A stretch of 38,487 bases of DNA from Brevibacillus sp. (GCA_029240815.1 JARDZO010000010.1:1-38487); one strand, 5' to 3'; shown: positions 9,301-15,991, counted from the stretch's first letter. Translations and numbers: made by a program. The notes: generated by a model from the sequence alone, not told the origin.

Positions 9301-9519
9301 CGGCTGGAGGGTGTCATTCGCTGGTGTGAAGCGATCTTGCGTGTCGATGACTGCTGGGAAGAAGCATACCGCTTGTTGATGACCGCCTATTATCAGTTAA
9401 ACAATCGGACGCAAGCGATACGCTGGTACGAAAAATGTGTAACGAAGCTGCAAGAACAACTCGGGGTAGCCCCAATGACTGCAACACAGGAAACGTATCA
9501 AAAAATTATGACGAGATAA
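6319..9519 (+). CDS. Large STAND-ATPase/TPR regulator with SARP-type DNA-binding and BTAD domains
   Basis: A 1066-residue cytoplasmic regulator. The N-terminal STAND NTPase region has a Walker A ATGYGKT (about residues 44-50), a Walker B MIVLDDYHY (about 133) and a sensor-like LIILSRARL, as in MalT-type activators. A long helical TPR-like region covers about 330-800. At about 815-890 there is an OmpR/SARP-type winged helix (TLGQFRVWLGE...AREEIMNRLW), followed by a bacterial transcriptional activator domain (about 920-1065, IDVEEFEKLV...). This places the DNA-binding domain near the C-terminus; classical SARPs have it at the N-terminus and MalT uses a LuxR-type HTH instead. ATG 6319 has AAGGAG 8 nt upstream; the GTG at 6310 overlaps that site. 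The gene stands alone between terminators, so ligand and targets cannot be read from context. Confidence 0.9.
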   Translation: MYTSQVSITKITPPRPKPYVLRRPSLAKKLRLLHHVPLCLVHAATGYGKTMTVAAYLYDNKLDACWYYLTEGDEQLSVFLFGLVESVRRILPHFGESIVNKLAIASGEELEPQRMAELFVREWLQLQTEKDYMIVLDDYHYIEKAGHVDAFVRKLAGQLPHHLKLIILSRARLSWPELELWNARGESLAITSEDLIFSREDSEAFFQDEYDVWLTAEEWDRIEQVSRGWVLSLRFLGEKMSGGATVSESLRDLARLVHLLEAEVWQRLDEQLQLFLMKCAVLEEFEEEDCRQILGEEGVELLSGVHQRNLFISVDEQGKQSFHPLFHRLLASKLASNRELYLHVNEEAAVWYRRKGEEGKAFEHLQLAEKWDVLGEWLCQASERLLTDGKLEVLYHWITLLPDSIKEAKHRLWFYQAEVERYRCHYIKAFGSYEHFLELCASKLDQVGSCRGLEGMARVHLDSVQGVRAETLLKQAIDLLPPAEQGQEMAPRLYRLLAEIYTNRGDAKQAAEWYRRSQELEQLTEVELESRLLFRTGRLQSSIQLLEEKSLAERNKHPKLTRSYRETSLLLSFVYALNGEWERGWQAAETAIELGRAANSPFVEANGYVRKAHAALISQQLPAEEIRQLYEKGLLMMEDLQSTRGKSETLLGLTLLHGREKALDLALQYGKRGMQETEAMRDDWLNSLVRMAIGIAYAAYGKDREALEVFRDCAERLSLCGDSYGVVTCQLWLSFLAYRNKQWELFVPAVTQALSLMQTGEYHFLLQRPTMLTLQDVQQLMPVLIEAERRQVYPDYVSQLLNDLGLQNVTFHPGYTLRIQTLGQFRVWLGEHELSEKAWQRGTAKLLFQLLLTKRQHLLAREEIMNRLWADSDEESAIRDFKVALNALNKALEPNRAARADTFFIQRHGSSYGFNLASGYHIDVEEFEKLVTLGMAEADSRQAAILLEKGLSYYQGDYLPECRYDDWCVEERERLQVLFLRGAERLAKIRLEDNRLEGVIRWCEAILRVDDCWEEAYRLLMTAYYQLNNRTQAIRWYEKCVTKLQEQLGVAPMTATQETYQKIMTR

Positions 9520-9543
9520 GACCGCCATGAAGCGGTCTTTTTT
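9518..9543 (+). terminator. Intrinsic terminator overlapping the regulator stop codon
   Basis: AAGACCGC at 9518-9525 pairs with GCGGTCTT at 9532-9539, followed by TTTT. The stem starts inside the TAA stop codon of the regulator. Confidence 0.85.
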
Positions 9544-9584
9544 AAGAGTATCAGGGATCACGAAAAATATAAAAAACATGGAGA

Positions 9585-9955
9585 GTCCAACATAGCGGAT
9601 GTGGGGAGAAGCAGGTTTCCGATCCGGAGTCGCTCCGCCTGGAAACCAGCTTCTCCTGCGAGCTTGTGGTTTCTAGCCACCGGGTATTACAAGGGACAAG
9701 GGAGCAAAAGCTTTATTTCCCAATCGTTGAGCTTCGAAGGACATGGGTGAATCAAGAGAATAACGAGTCGTCAAATGTGTCAGCTCGACGTGTCAGGGGA
9801 GCAATTGATTAAGGAGAACCATACTTTCGTTCTTCTATGGCATTATCCCACGAAGGGTTTTTCTCAAAGTATCTTCGTGGAAGGCTCACAAGAAAAGGTA
9901 TGTGGATGAGCCAAAGCTGGTCGAGGAAAAAGGGGCTCCCCTTTTTCCTCCCCTC
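9585..9955 (+). ncRNA. HEARO-like (omega) RNA without an associated IscB/IsrB gene
   Basis: A dense series of perfect stems: GGAGAAGC 9605-9612 with GCTTCTCC 9649-9656; GGTTTCC 9614-9620 with GGAAACC 9641-9647; CGGAG 9625-9629 with CTCCG 9633-9637; GTGG 9666-9669 with CCAC 9677-9680; CCATA 9819-9823 with TATGG 9836-9840; CCACGAAG 9848-9855 with CTTCGTGG 9873-9880; GGCTCA 9883-9888 with TGAGCC 9907-9912; and a 13-bp hairpin at 9923-9950. Between them lies an unpaired-looking core, GAATCAAG at 9750-9757 then AATAACGAGTCGTCAAA to 9775. From memory, this core and the first composite hairpin resemble HEARO RNA, the guide RNA of IscB/IsrB nucleases in IS200/IS605-like elements. No nuclease or transposase ORF is present: the next gene is tetR. 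It may be a standalone guide RNA or a non-autonomous element. The boundaries are approximate. Confidence 0.68.
9923..9950. repeat. Perfect 13-bp palindromic hairpin at the 3' edge of the HEARO-like element
   Basis: GAGGAAAAAGGGG at 9923-9935 is followed by CT and its exact reverse complement at 9938-9950. It could be a subterminal hairpin of the right end of an IS200/IS605-type element, or a structural end of the RNA. There is no T-run after it, so a terminator is unlikely. Confidence 0.55.
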
Positions 9956-10009
9956 CACCACTGTATGATTGACCACCATACCAAAAGTCTCCCATAAAAA
10001 CACGCATGC

Positions 10010-10038
10010 TTGACAAAACTAGGAAGGAGTCTTACACC
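10010..10038 (+). promoter_or_regulatory. Possible promoter for the tetR-hlyD-permease operon
   Basis: A perfect -35 TTGACA (10010-10015) is followed at 17 bp by a weak -10 TACACC (10033-10038). The palindromic operator sits immediately downstream, a common arrangement for an autorepressed TetR-family operon. Confidence 0.4.
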
Positions 10039-10042
10039 AATT

Positions 10043-10066
10043 TTTGTACTGACCAGTCAGTTCAAA
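10043..10066. promoter_or_regulatory. Palindromic operator, probably for the adjacent TetR regulator
   Basis: A 24-bp near-perfect palindrome: TTTG-T-ACTGAC-CA-GTCAGT-T-CAAA. The ACTGAC/GTCAGT half-sites are exact inverted repeats, and the outer TTTG/CAAA arms also match. It lies 21 bp before the tetR start codon and downstream of the probable -10, where binding would block transcription. Self-binding by the encoded TetR protein is an inference from position and symmetry. Confidence 0.75.
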
Positions 10067-10087
10067 AAGAAAAGGAGGATGGGAGTG

Positions 10088-10663
10088 ATGGCATCAGCAA
10101 AAAAAGACCAGATTGCACAGGGAGCTTTGACTGCGTTCGCCCAATACGGGTTTAGTGAAACTTCGATGGACACGATCGCCGAGGTATCGCAAGTCGCAAA
10201 AGGGACGCTCTATTACCATTTTTCTACGAAGGAAGAGCTGTTCTTGTACGTCATTGAAAAAGGCGTGAAGATGCTGATTTACCATGTAGACAGTGTCATG
10301 CAAAAAGAAGAATTGTCGCTGGAAGACCGCATGATGAGTGTGTTGGATGAGCATCTTCGCTTCTTTTCCGAAAATCAGGAGCTCTGTTTTTTACTCCTGA
10401 GCTTTTTTACAGGTGACGAACAACGGGATCAGATGGTCGGAAAGCTCTTGACCGGATATTTTACGACCATGGAGAACTACATGACGGATCTGCAACAAAA
10501 AGGCTACATCCGGGCAGATGCCGAGATTCGGACGTTGGCTTCGGCTCTTTTTGGCATGATTGGCTTCACCGTATTGCGCAAGCAGTTTCGCAAAGAACCG
10601 CTGCAGAGTGAAGCAGGTCGACTGACGCTGCGCAACATGCTGGCGGGCATTTTACAGAAGTGA
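10088..10663 (+). CDS. TetR/AcrR-family transcriptional repressor
   Basis: A 191-residue regulator. The N-terminal TetR DNA-binding domain is clear: QIAQGALTAFAQYGFSETSMDTIA, then the recognition region VAKGTLYYHFSTKEELF (about residues 30-48). The C-terminal half (about 55-190) is the variable ligand-binding and dimerisation domain. ATG 10088 is chosen because AAAGGAGG at 10071-10078 lies 9 nt upstream; the adjacent GTG 10085 is also possible, whereas codons further upstream in this frame run through the operator. It is followed after 47 bp by an HlyD-type adaptor and a permease, so it most likely represses its own operon and senses a compound that the exporter handles. The inducer is not predictable. 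Confidence 0.92.
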   Translation: MASAKKDQIAQGALTAFAQYGFSETSMDTIAEVSQVAKGTLYYHFSTKEELFLYVIEKGVKMLIYHVDSVMQKEELSLEDRMMSVLDEHLRFFSENQELCFLLLSFFTGDEQRDQMVGKLLTGYFTTMENYMTDLQQKGYIRADAEIRTLASALFGMIGFTVLRKQFRKEPLQSEAGRLTLRNMLAGILQK

Positions 10664-10710
10664 TCAGGATAAAAGAAAAATCAGTATATACAAAAGAGGG
10701 GAAAAACTAG

Positions 10711-11901
10711 ATGAACAAACGTGCATGGATCGGGGTGGCTGGCTTTGTTGCTGGCATTGCAGTATTGGGGACCGTACTATTTGGACCGGGGGTTGGAAAT
10801 GTATCAGGTCAACGAGCGGATAAACTCGTAGGCGTGATCGAGGGAACGGAAGTCGATCTGTCTTTTAAAATGGGAGGCTCCATCGAGCAGCTCACGCTGG
10901 CAGAAGGCGATGAAGTAAAAGCAGGACAATTAGTTGCGACGCTGAACAGTGAAGAGCTCCTGGCGAAAAAGGAACAAGCTGAAGCGGCTTATCATCTGGC
11001 ACAAGTCAAGCTGGAGCAGGCGAAAAAAGGAGTTTCTTTGACGGACAGCTCGAGCGGCGCACAAGTCGATCAAGCGCAGGCAGTCGTCAGCTCAGCCCAA
11101 GCACAATTGGCAGCAAACAAGAACGGAGCGCGGGCAGAAGAAATCTCTCAGTTGAAGGCAAAGGTGCAGGCGACTGAAACCGCCAAGCAGATCGCAGCTA
11201 CCAATCTGGAACGGATGAAAAAGCTGTTGGCTGAAGGGGCTGTCCCTCAAGTGAAAGTGGAAGAAGCCCAGATGCAGCATCAGCAAGCGACTGCAGAAAA
11301 CAAAGCGGCCGTTGAGCAATTGAAAATGGCGCAATCGGGTGCGCGAAGTGAACAAGTAGACGCAGCACAGGCACAGCTCGATCAAGCAAAGGCTGCGTAT
11401 AAACAGGCAGTATCGGCTAGAGGTCAGGTTGGCCTGAAAGAGCTGGATGTGAAATCAGCTGAAGCGGGTGTGCAACAGGCAAAAGGGGCCTTGGCTGAAA
11501 TCGAAGCGTACCTGAACAATGCGAAACTGACAGCTCCTGTCGGTGGGATCGTGAAGTCGGTCGCTGTCCAAAAAGGTGAACTGGTTGCACAAGGCTTCAC
11601 CGTATTGACCATCCAGTCGAAAGCGGACAACTACGTGAAGTTTTATGTCAATGAATACGCGCTGTCTGCAGTCAAAGCAGGAGAAGCAGTTAAATTGTAC
11701 GTACCTGCCTTGAAACGCGATGTGGAGGCAAAAGTAGTTACAGTAGCACCAGCAGCAGACTTTGCTGTGAAAAAGGCGACACAAGAATTGGGTGACCGCG
11801 ATATACGCTCGTTCCAGGTAAAAATGCTCGTAACGGATCCTGAATTACGTCCGGGTCTGACCGTAGAGTGGAATGTCGAAGGGGCTGGTAACGGTGAGTA
11901 A
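10711..11901 (+). CDS. HlyD-type membrane fusion (periplasmic adaptor-like) protein
   Basis: A 396-residue protein anchored by an N-terminal membrane segment (AWIGVAGFVAGIAVLGTVLFGPG, about 4-26). Next comes a first lipoyl/barrel half (about 40-80), a long Ala/Gln/Lys-rich coiled coil (about 90-245; repeats such as AQAQLDQAKAAYKQA), and the second lipoyl half and beta-barrel (LTAPVGGIVKSVAVQKGELVAQGF, about 272-300). This is the HlyD/EmrA/YhiI architecture. The start ATG has AGAGGGG 9 nt upstream. In Gram-positives such adaptors pair with ABC-type exporters and reach into the wall. The gene overlaps the next permease gene by 8 bp or more, so the two are translationally coupled. Confidence 0.9.
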   Translation: MNKRAWIGVAGFVAGIAVLGTVLFGPGVGNVSGQRADKLVGVIEGTEVDLSFKMGGSIEQLTLAEGDEVKAGQLVATLNSEELLAKKEQAEAAYHLAQVKLEQAKKGVSLTDSSSGAQVDQAQAVVSSAQAQLAANKNGARAEEISQLKAKVQATETAKQIAATNLERMKKLLAEGAVPQVKVEEAQMQHQQATAENKAAVEQLKMAQSGARSEQVDAAQAQLDQAKAAYKQAVSARGQVGLKELDVKSAEAGVQQAKGALAEIEAYLNNAKLTAPVGGIVKSVAVQKGELVAQGFTVLTIQSKADNYVKFYVNEYALSAVKAGEAVKLYVPALKRDVEAKVVTVAPAADFAVKKATQELGDRDIRSFQVKMLVTDPELRPGLTVEWNVEGAGNGE

Positions 11902-13069
11902 TTTCTCCCGGCTCTTTTGGACCGAGTGGCAAAATCTTTTTACCAATAAAACAATTCGCACTATCATCTTCATCGTTCCGTTGATGTATTTGACTCTGTT
12001 CGGTTTTCTCTACAGCGAGAAAAAAGTGATGCACATCCCTACCGTAATGGTGGATGCTGACCAGACAGAACTGAGTCGCGAGCTGTATCGTGCTTTTGAA
12101 GTTGACCAGACGTTTCAGATCAACTCTGTTGTCGGTACAGAGGAAGAGGCAATGAACCTCATCGATAAGGGGGAAGCCAACGTCGCGCTCATCATCCCGC
12201 CGGATCTGGAAAAGAACGTGAAAGCAGGTAGGGAGGCGGAAGTGCTGACTGTCATCGATGGCAGTAACATGATGATCTCCAACACGGCTGTAAGAACTGC
12301 CAGTACGGTAGTCAAGACTGTCTCAGCGGGGGCTACGCTCAAGAAACTGGAAGCGCATGGAGGCTGGGGAGAGGAAGGGAAAAACCTCTACACAGGCATC
12401 GACTACCGCTATCGGGTTTTGTACAATCCGACGTTTAGCTACATGTCCTTTATGGTGTTTGGCTTGGCCGGAACCGTCCTGCAGCAAGTCCTGTTCCTGG
12501 GAATTGCCATCTCGGTCACCCAGCAAAAAGAAGCGGGGACCTGGCGCGACACCATGGCGAACAACAGCTTCTGGGCGATTACAGCTAGCAAGATTCTCCC
12601 ATACTTTTTGGCCGGAACGCTCAATATGTTCATCGGATTCACGCTGCTCCTAAAAGTGTTTGGAATCCCGTATTACGGCAGCACGATTAATCTCATGCTC
12701 ATCGCGAGCGCGTTTAATTTGGCGGTTTTGTCGATTGGTTATGCGATCTCGTTTTTCTCCAAAGACCAGTTGCAGGCGACGCAGACAGCGATGCTTATCG
12801 CGGTTCCATCCTTTATGCTGTCGGGCTTCACATGGCCTTTCATGTCCATGCCGACCGCGGTGGCAGCCATCGGAAAATCTTTGCCGCTTACGTATTTTTT
12901 GCACGGCGTGAGGGAAATTTTAACCAAGGGACATGGCTTGTCGGCGGTTACATCCGATCTCCTCATTTTATGCTTCATGACCGTACTGGGCCTGTTCGCA
13001 GCGTACGTTATTTACTTGTTACAAATTAGTAAAAAAGTGGAAAAAGTGAGTGGGTCCGCGACCGTGTAA
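11894..13069 (+). CDS. ABC-2 type transporter permease (YhhJ-like)
   Basis: A 391-residue membrane protein of the ABC-2 family. One transmembrane helix near the N-terminus (IRTIIFIVPLMYLTLFGFLY) is followed by an extracytoplasmic domain of about 130 residues. Five more helices are visible from about residue 180 (FMVFGLAGTVLQQVLFLGIA, then LPYFLAGTLNMFIGFTLLL, and others). GTG 11894 is preferred because GAAGGGG at 11878-11884 lies 9 nt upstream; ATG 11873 in the same frame is an alternative that only lengthens the N-terminus. It should form the channel of an exporter with the adjacent HlyD-type protein. Notably, no ATPase gene follows or precedes, so energy must come from an ATPase encoded elsewhere, if this is a conventional ABC exporter. 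Confidence 0.87.
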   Translation: MSNFSRLFWTEWQNLFTNKTIRTIIFIVPLMYLTLFGFLYSEKKVMHIPTVMVDADQTELSRELYRAFEVDQTFQINSVVGTEEEAMNLIDKGEANVALIIPPDLEKNVKAGREAEVLTVIDGSNMMISNTAVRTASTVVKTVSAGATLKKLEAHGGWGEEGKNLYTGIDYRYRVLYNPTFSYMSFMVFGLAGTVLQQVLFLGIAISVTQQKEAGTWRDTMANNSFWAITASKILPYFLAGTLNMFIGFTLLLKVFGIPYYGSTINLMLIASAFNLAVLSIGYAISFFSKDQLQATQTAMLIAVPSFMLSGFTWPFMSMPTAVAAIGKSLPLTYFLHGVREILTKGHGLSAVTSDLLILCFMTVLGLFAAYVIYLLQISKKVEKVSGSATV

Positions 13070-13094
13070 GGAGAGATTTGGAGAAAAGAAAACC

Positions 13095-13124
13095 TTGTGT
13101 TATAAAGAATCTTTCCTTTATACT
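13095..13124 (+). promoter_or_regulatory. Probable sigma-A promoter of the YpuI-like gene
   Basis: TTGTGT (13095-13100) and a TATACT -10 (13119-13124) are spaced by 18 bp and lie 40 bp before the start codon at 13165. Two of six -35 positions deviate from consensus. Confidence 0.5.
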
Positions 13125-13164
13125 TACTTAAAAAAGGCAGATTCTTCAACGCAAGGGGGACATT

Positions 13165-13677
13165 ATGTCAGCGACTCATTTGAAGCAATTGTGCGAAGAG
13201 ACGTACACCAAGTTGAAAAAGGTAAGCATGGAAGTGGAACGCTATTTGAACCAGGTAACCTTGTCAAGCCTAGTTTCTCAGTCCGGGGATCCGGAAGAGT
13301 ACGAATCCTACTACCGCAACTACCTTTCAGACCTGCGCCATTTACTTGTCTACTGCGAGAATGCGTACGATAGGCTGGGGGTTTCCCTGCGCCGAGCACG
13401 ATTTAATGAGGAGTTTGCCGAGGAAGTGTTGTATCAGGTATACCATACCTGTATTAATAACTTCTACTACCCAAAAGGCGAGGTCTACGATGAAGACGGT
13501 CGCTATTCGTATACTGGACAAGATGCGATCATTTTCCGCAAGCAGGTCACGCCTGAATTGCAACAACTGACGCTCGCATTGTCAAAGGTATTTGAACAAA
13601 TGCGTGAAGATCTGCAATATTACGAGACGGACTACATTACCAAAAAACGGATGCAAAAGGAACAAGCACAGGCGTAA
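13165..13677 (+). CDS. YpuI-like protein of unknown function
   Basis: A 170-residue soluble, mostly helical protein with no signal peptide or membrane segment. Its sequence (LCEETYTKLKKVSMEVERYL at the N-terminus; FYYPKGEVYDEDGRYSYTGQDAIIFR about 105-131) resembles the YpuI/DUF3907 family of Bacillales, recalled rather than searched. ATG 13165 has AAGGGGG about 5 nt upstream. It has its own promoter-like sequence and a following hairpin, so it is probably monocistronic and not part of the upstream exporter operon. No function can be assigned. Confidence 0.7.
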   Translation: MSATHLKQLCEETYTKLKKVSMEVERYLNQVTLSSLVSQSGDPEEYESYYRNYLSDLRHLLVYCENAYDRLGVSLRRARFNEEFAEEVLYQVYHTCINNFYYPKGEVYDEDGRYSYTGQDAIIFRKQVTPELQQLTLALSKVFEQMREDLQYYETDYITKKRMQKEQAQA

Positions 13678-13726
13678 CAAGATCAGCATGTGAAAACGAT
13701 GCATCATGATTGATAAGGAAAACAAG

Positions 13727-13770
13727 AATGGATAGGGGTTCAGGGATAATCTGAATCTCTATCCATTTCT
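13727..13770 (+). terminator. Hairpin terminator after the YpuI-like gene
   Basis: AATGGATAG at 13727-13735 pairs with CTATCCATT at 13759-13767, with an inner TTCAG/CTGAA stem. A modest T-rich stretch follows. A smaller GGATCC/GGATCC hairpin lies at 13781-13802. Confidence 0.6.
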
Positions 13771-13851
13771 GTTTGTAAGAGGATCCTGGAGGTTCTGGAT
13801 CCGTCCGTTTCGCCCGAATCTTGCTGAGATACCTGCGCCTCTTTAAAAGGA

Positions 13852-13889
13852 GGAATGCAAAGACGGACATCCGCCTTGCATTCCTTTTC
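13852..13889. terminator. Terminator hairpin after the leftward quinone reductase gene
   Basis: GGAATGCAA at 13852-13860 pairs with TTGCATTCC at 13876-13884, with an inner CGG/CCG pairing. On the minus strand the stem is followed by TCCTTTTAAAG, on the plus strand by TTTTCTG. It lies just after the gene ending at 13907. Confidence 0.65.
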
Positions 13890-13906
13890 TGTAAAATGAT
13901 GCAGCC

Positions 13907-14500
13907 TTATACGCCAACTGGCTGACGAATGTGGAGCATCCGTTCCTCTACTTGCTTCAGCATATTGATGAGGGCGCCATCTTCCACGTCGGGAACGGCA
14001 GCGAAGTTGTGGTAAGCGACGCGGTATCCGAGCATTTGCAGGGTACCTTCGACGATTTGCTTTTCGACGACGGCGTCCATGCCGGAAGTGGCCATTTCCT
14101 TTGCCGATGCACGAGTGGTGGTAAAGACAATCGCTTGCTTGTTCGTTAAGAGACCGACCGGCCCTTTCTCTTCATAGCGAAAAGCGAATCCATCGGTGAA
14201 AACGCGATCGATGTAGCCTTTCAAAATGGCAGGCTCGGACCACCACCACACCGGATAGATCATAATGAGAAGTTCAGAGTCTTTAATCAGTTCCTGTTCT
14301 TCCAGAATATCTGGAGAAGCAGTCCCTTGTTCGACTAAGCGCATGTCTTCGGCCTGAAATACAGGCTGAAACTTCATTTTATAAAGATCGCGCAGCTTGT
14401 ATTCAATGTTTTGCTTATCTAGCGCTTGAGTCACACGTGCGAGTATCTCATGGCAAAAGCTGCTTTCTCCTTCATGGGCAAATACGATGCCAGCATTCAT
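13907..14500 (-). CDS. NAD(P)H-dependent oxidoreductase, flavodoxin-fold quinone reductase family
   Basis: A 197-residue cytosolic flavodoxin-like protein. The N-terminal strand and FMN phosphate loop (GIVFAHEGESSFCHEIL) and the diagnostic YPVWWWSEPAILKGYIDRVF segment (about residues 80-99) place it with the MdaB/KefF/YabF-type NAD(P)H:quinone or nitro reductases, which carry FMN or FAD and do two-electron reductions. ATG 14500 has GAGGAGG 7-8 nt upstream. It lies 24 bp after the protease gene in the same direction, so it may be co-transcribed with it. Its physiological substrate is not visible. Confidence 0.85.
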   Translation of the reverse strand: MNAGIVFAHEGESSFCHEILARVTQALDKQNIEYKLRDLYKMKFQPVFQAEDMRLVEQGTASPDILEEQELIKDSELLIMIYPVWWWSEPAILKGYIDRVFTDGFAFRYEEKGPVGLLTNKQAIVFTTTRASAKEMATSGMDAVVEKQIVEGTLQMLGYRVAYHNFAAVPDVEDGALINMLKQVEERMLHIRQPVGV

Positions 14501-14524
14501 AGTAGTTCCTCCTCGAAGATGTAC

Positions 14525-15931
14525 TTATTGGCCTCCGAAACGCAGACGCAGCAGGTATTTATTTAACAAACCCCCGATGGTTTGAGGTGGCTGCTCGGTT
14601 TTTGCTGGTTCTGTACGCAACTGTTTGATTGTGCGACTGACGTCTATCATACCGTATCCGTACAACTGATCGTGCCCTGGGGGACCGAGATCTAGCGCCG
14701 ATTTTCGAATCAGTTCCATCACATCATGCGTTTTCATATCGGGATGAACGGAACGGACTAATGCGGCCAGTGCTGCAACATGAGGACAAGCCATGGATGT
14801 TCCAGACAAAGACGCATAGTCGCTGTAAATATACGTGCTAGGGATGTCCACGCCAGGTGCGGCTACGTCTACGTAATCACCAAAATTCGAGAAATCAGCT
14901 CTTTCCTTGAGGTGGTCAACCGCCGCTACAGACAGAACCTCCTCGTAAGCAGCTGGATAGCTGGGCTGATCTGACGCGTCGTTTCCGGATGCTGCAACCA
15001 AGACCACATTGTTTTCATAGGCGTACCGACATGCTTCTTTGAGTGCCGCGGAGGAAGTATAGTTCCCAACGCTCAGGTTGATGACGTCGGCACCGTGATC
15101 GGTTGCCCAGTAAATGCCCTGTGCAATGTCTACAGCTGAGCCAGAACCATCTGCTCCGATTGCCTTGATCGGCATGAGCTTGCTTTTCCAGGTCATTCCG
15201 GCAATGCCGTCTTTATTGTTCGTTTTGGCCGCGATGATGCCGGAGACATGGGTGCCATGCCCGTTGTCATCCTGTGGCTTGTTGGTGTCATTGAGTACGT
15301 TGTACCCTTCTACGAGCTTCCCGTTGAATTCCGGATGATCCATATCGACTCCAGTGTCAACGACTGCAACTATCACATCACTGCTGCCTTCGCTCACGTC
15401 CCAGCTTTGCTCCATTCCGATCAGGGGGAGGTTCCATTGATATTCACTGTAGTACGGATCATTGGGTTTGCGGTTGGGCAGCAGCAGGAAGTTGGGTTCT
15501 GCATAAACGGAATCAGGATGCTCAGCCAGTTTTTTCATGAGCTGTTTCGTACTCAGACTACGCGATTTGATGATGATGAACTTGTCAAAGTCACGCTTGA
15601 TTTTGGCATCGAGGGAGGCAACCATCTTGTCAATCGTCTTTTGATCGGGTCGTGGGGAGAAGCGTACGACAACTTCATGCTCCACATAGTGGCTCCGATC
15701 GCGGGGATTATGGTGAAGCGTCTGAATGTGGCTTCTCTTTTCCAGATCTCGCCGTATGTCTTTTACCTGTTCAATGAAGTTGATCCGGGGAATACTCGCC
15801 TCCACAGAGGTGACCTGAGGATGGGGCTCCCGCTGTTCCTGCTCAGCATTTTGATGCATTCGATAAGGAACAGCGACTAGGCCGACCAAAACGACCGCAA
15901 CGACAATCGGGGCCAAGCGCAAAAAAATCAC
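14525..15931 (-). CDS. Subtilisin-like serine protease (S8 family)
   Basis: A 468-residue exported or membrane-tethered protease. An N-terminal hydrophobic segment (LAPIVVAVVLVGLVAVPY) is followed by an I9-like propeptide (about 82-150, VVVRFSPRPDQ...) and an S8 catalytic domain from about 160. Catalytic residues are present: Asp192 in VVDTGVD, His225 in NGHGTHVSG, Ser379 in SGTSMACPHVA, with oxyanion Asn317 in AASGND. It resembles thermitase and other WprA-type Bacillales subtilases. The start is uncertain: GTG 15931 overlaps the GAGGG site, while TTG 15922 lies about 10 nt after it. Site and start region are embedded in the terminator hairpin of the upstream gene. Confidence 0.92.
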   Translation of the reverse strand: MIFLRLAPIVVAVVLVGLVAVPYRMHQNAEQEQREPHPQVTSVEASIPRINFIEQVKDIRRDLEKRSHIQTLHHNPRDRSHYVEHEVVVRFSPRPDQKTIDKMVASLDAKIKRDFDKFIIIKSRSLSTKQLMKKLAEHPDSVYAEPNFLLLPNRKPNDPYYSEYQWNLPLIGMEQSWDVSEGSSDVIVAVVDTGVDMDHPEFNGKLVEGYNVLNDTNKPQDDNGHGTHVSGIIAAKTNNKDGIAGMTWKSKLMPIKAIGADGSGSAVDIAQGIYWATDHGADVINLSVGNYTSSAALKEACRYAYENNVVLVAASGNDASDQPSYPAAYEEVLSVAAVDHLKERADFSNFGDYVDVAAPGVDIPSTYIYSDYASLSGTSMACPHVAALAALVRSVHPDMKTHDVMELIRKSALDLGPPGHDQLYGYGMIDVSRTIKQLRTEPAKTEQPPQTIGGLLNKYLLRLRFGGQ

Positions 15932-15978
15932 TCCCTCTTGTGCTTATGGATATATCCTGCACATGGAGAGAGTGATTA
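15920..15978 (-). terminator. Terminator of the TRIC-family gene, containing the protease Shine-Dalgarno
   Basis: On the minus strand AATCACTCTCTC pairs with GAGGGAGTGATT (12 bp including one G-U), with a GTGC/GCAC inner stem, followed by seven T at 15921-15927. It ends the gene stopping at 15992. The 3' arm carries GAGGG, the only ribosome binding site for the protease gene, and the T-run lies inside the protease ORF if GTG 15931 is used. Confidence 0.8.
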
Positions 15979-15991
15979 TGAAGGTAAAAGC

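Noticed and set aside
9809..10003. 64-codon minus-strand frame in the HEARO-like element
   Set aside because: It is built from the RNA stems, with no ribosome binding site.
15248..15880. 210-codon frame opposite the protease
   Set aside because: The protease frame has all catalytic motifs; this frame has no site or domain.
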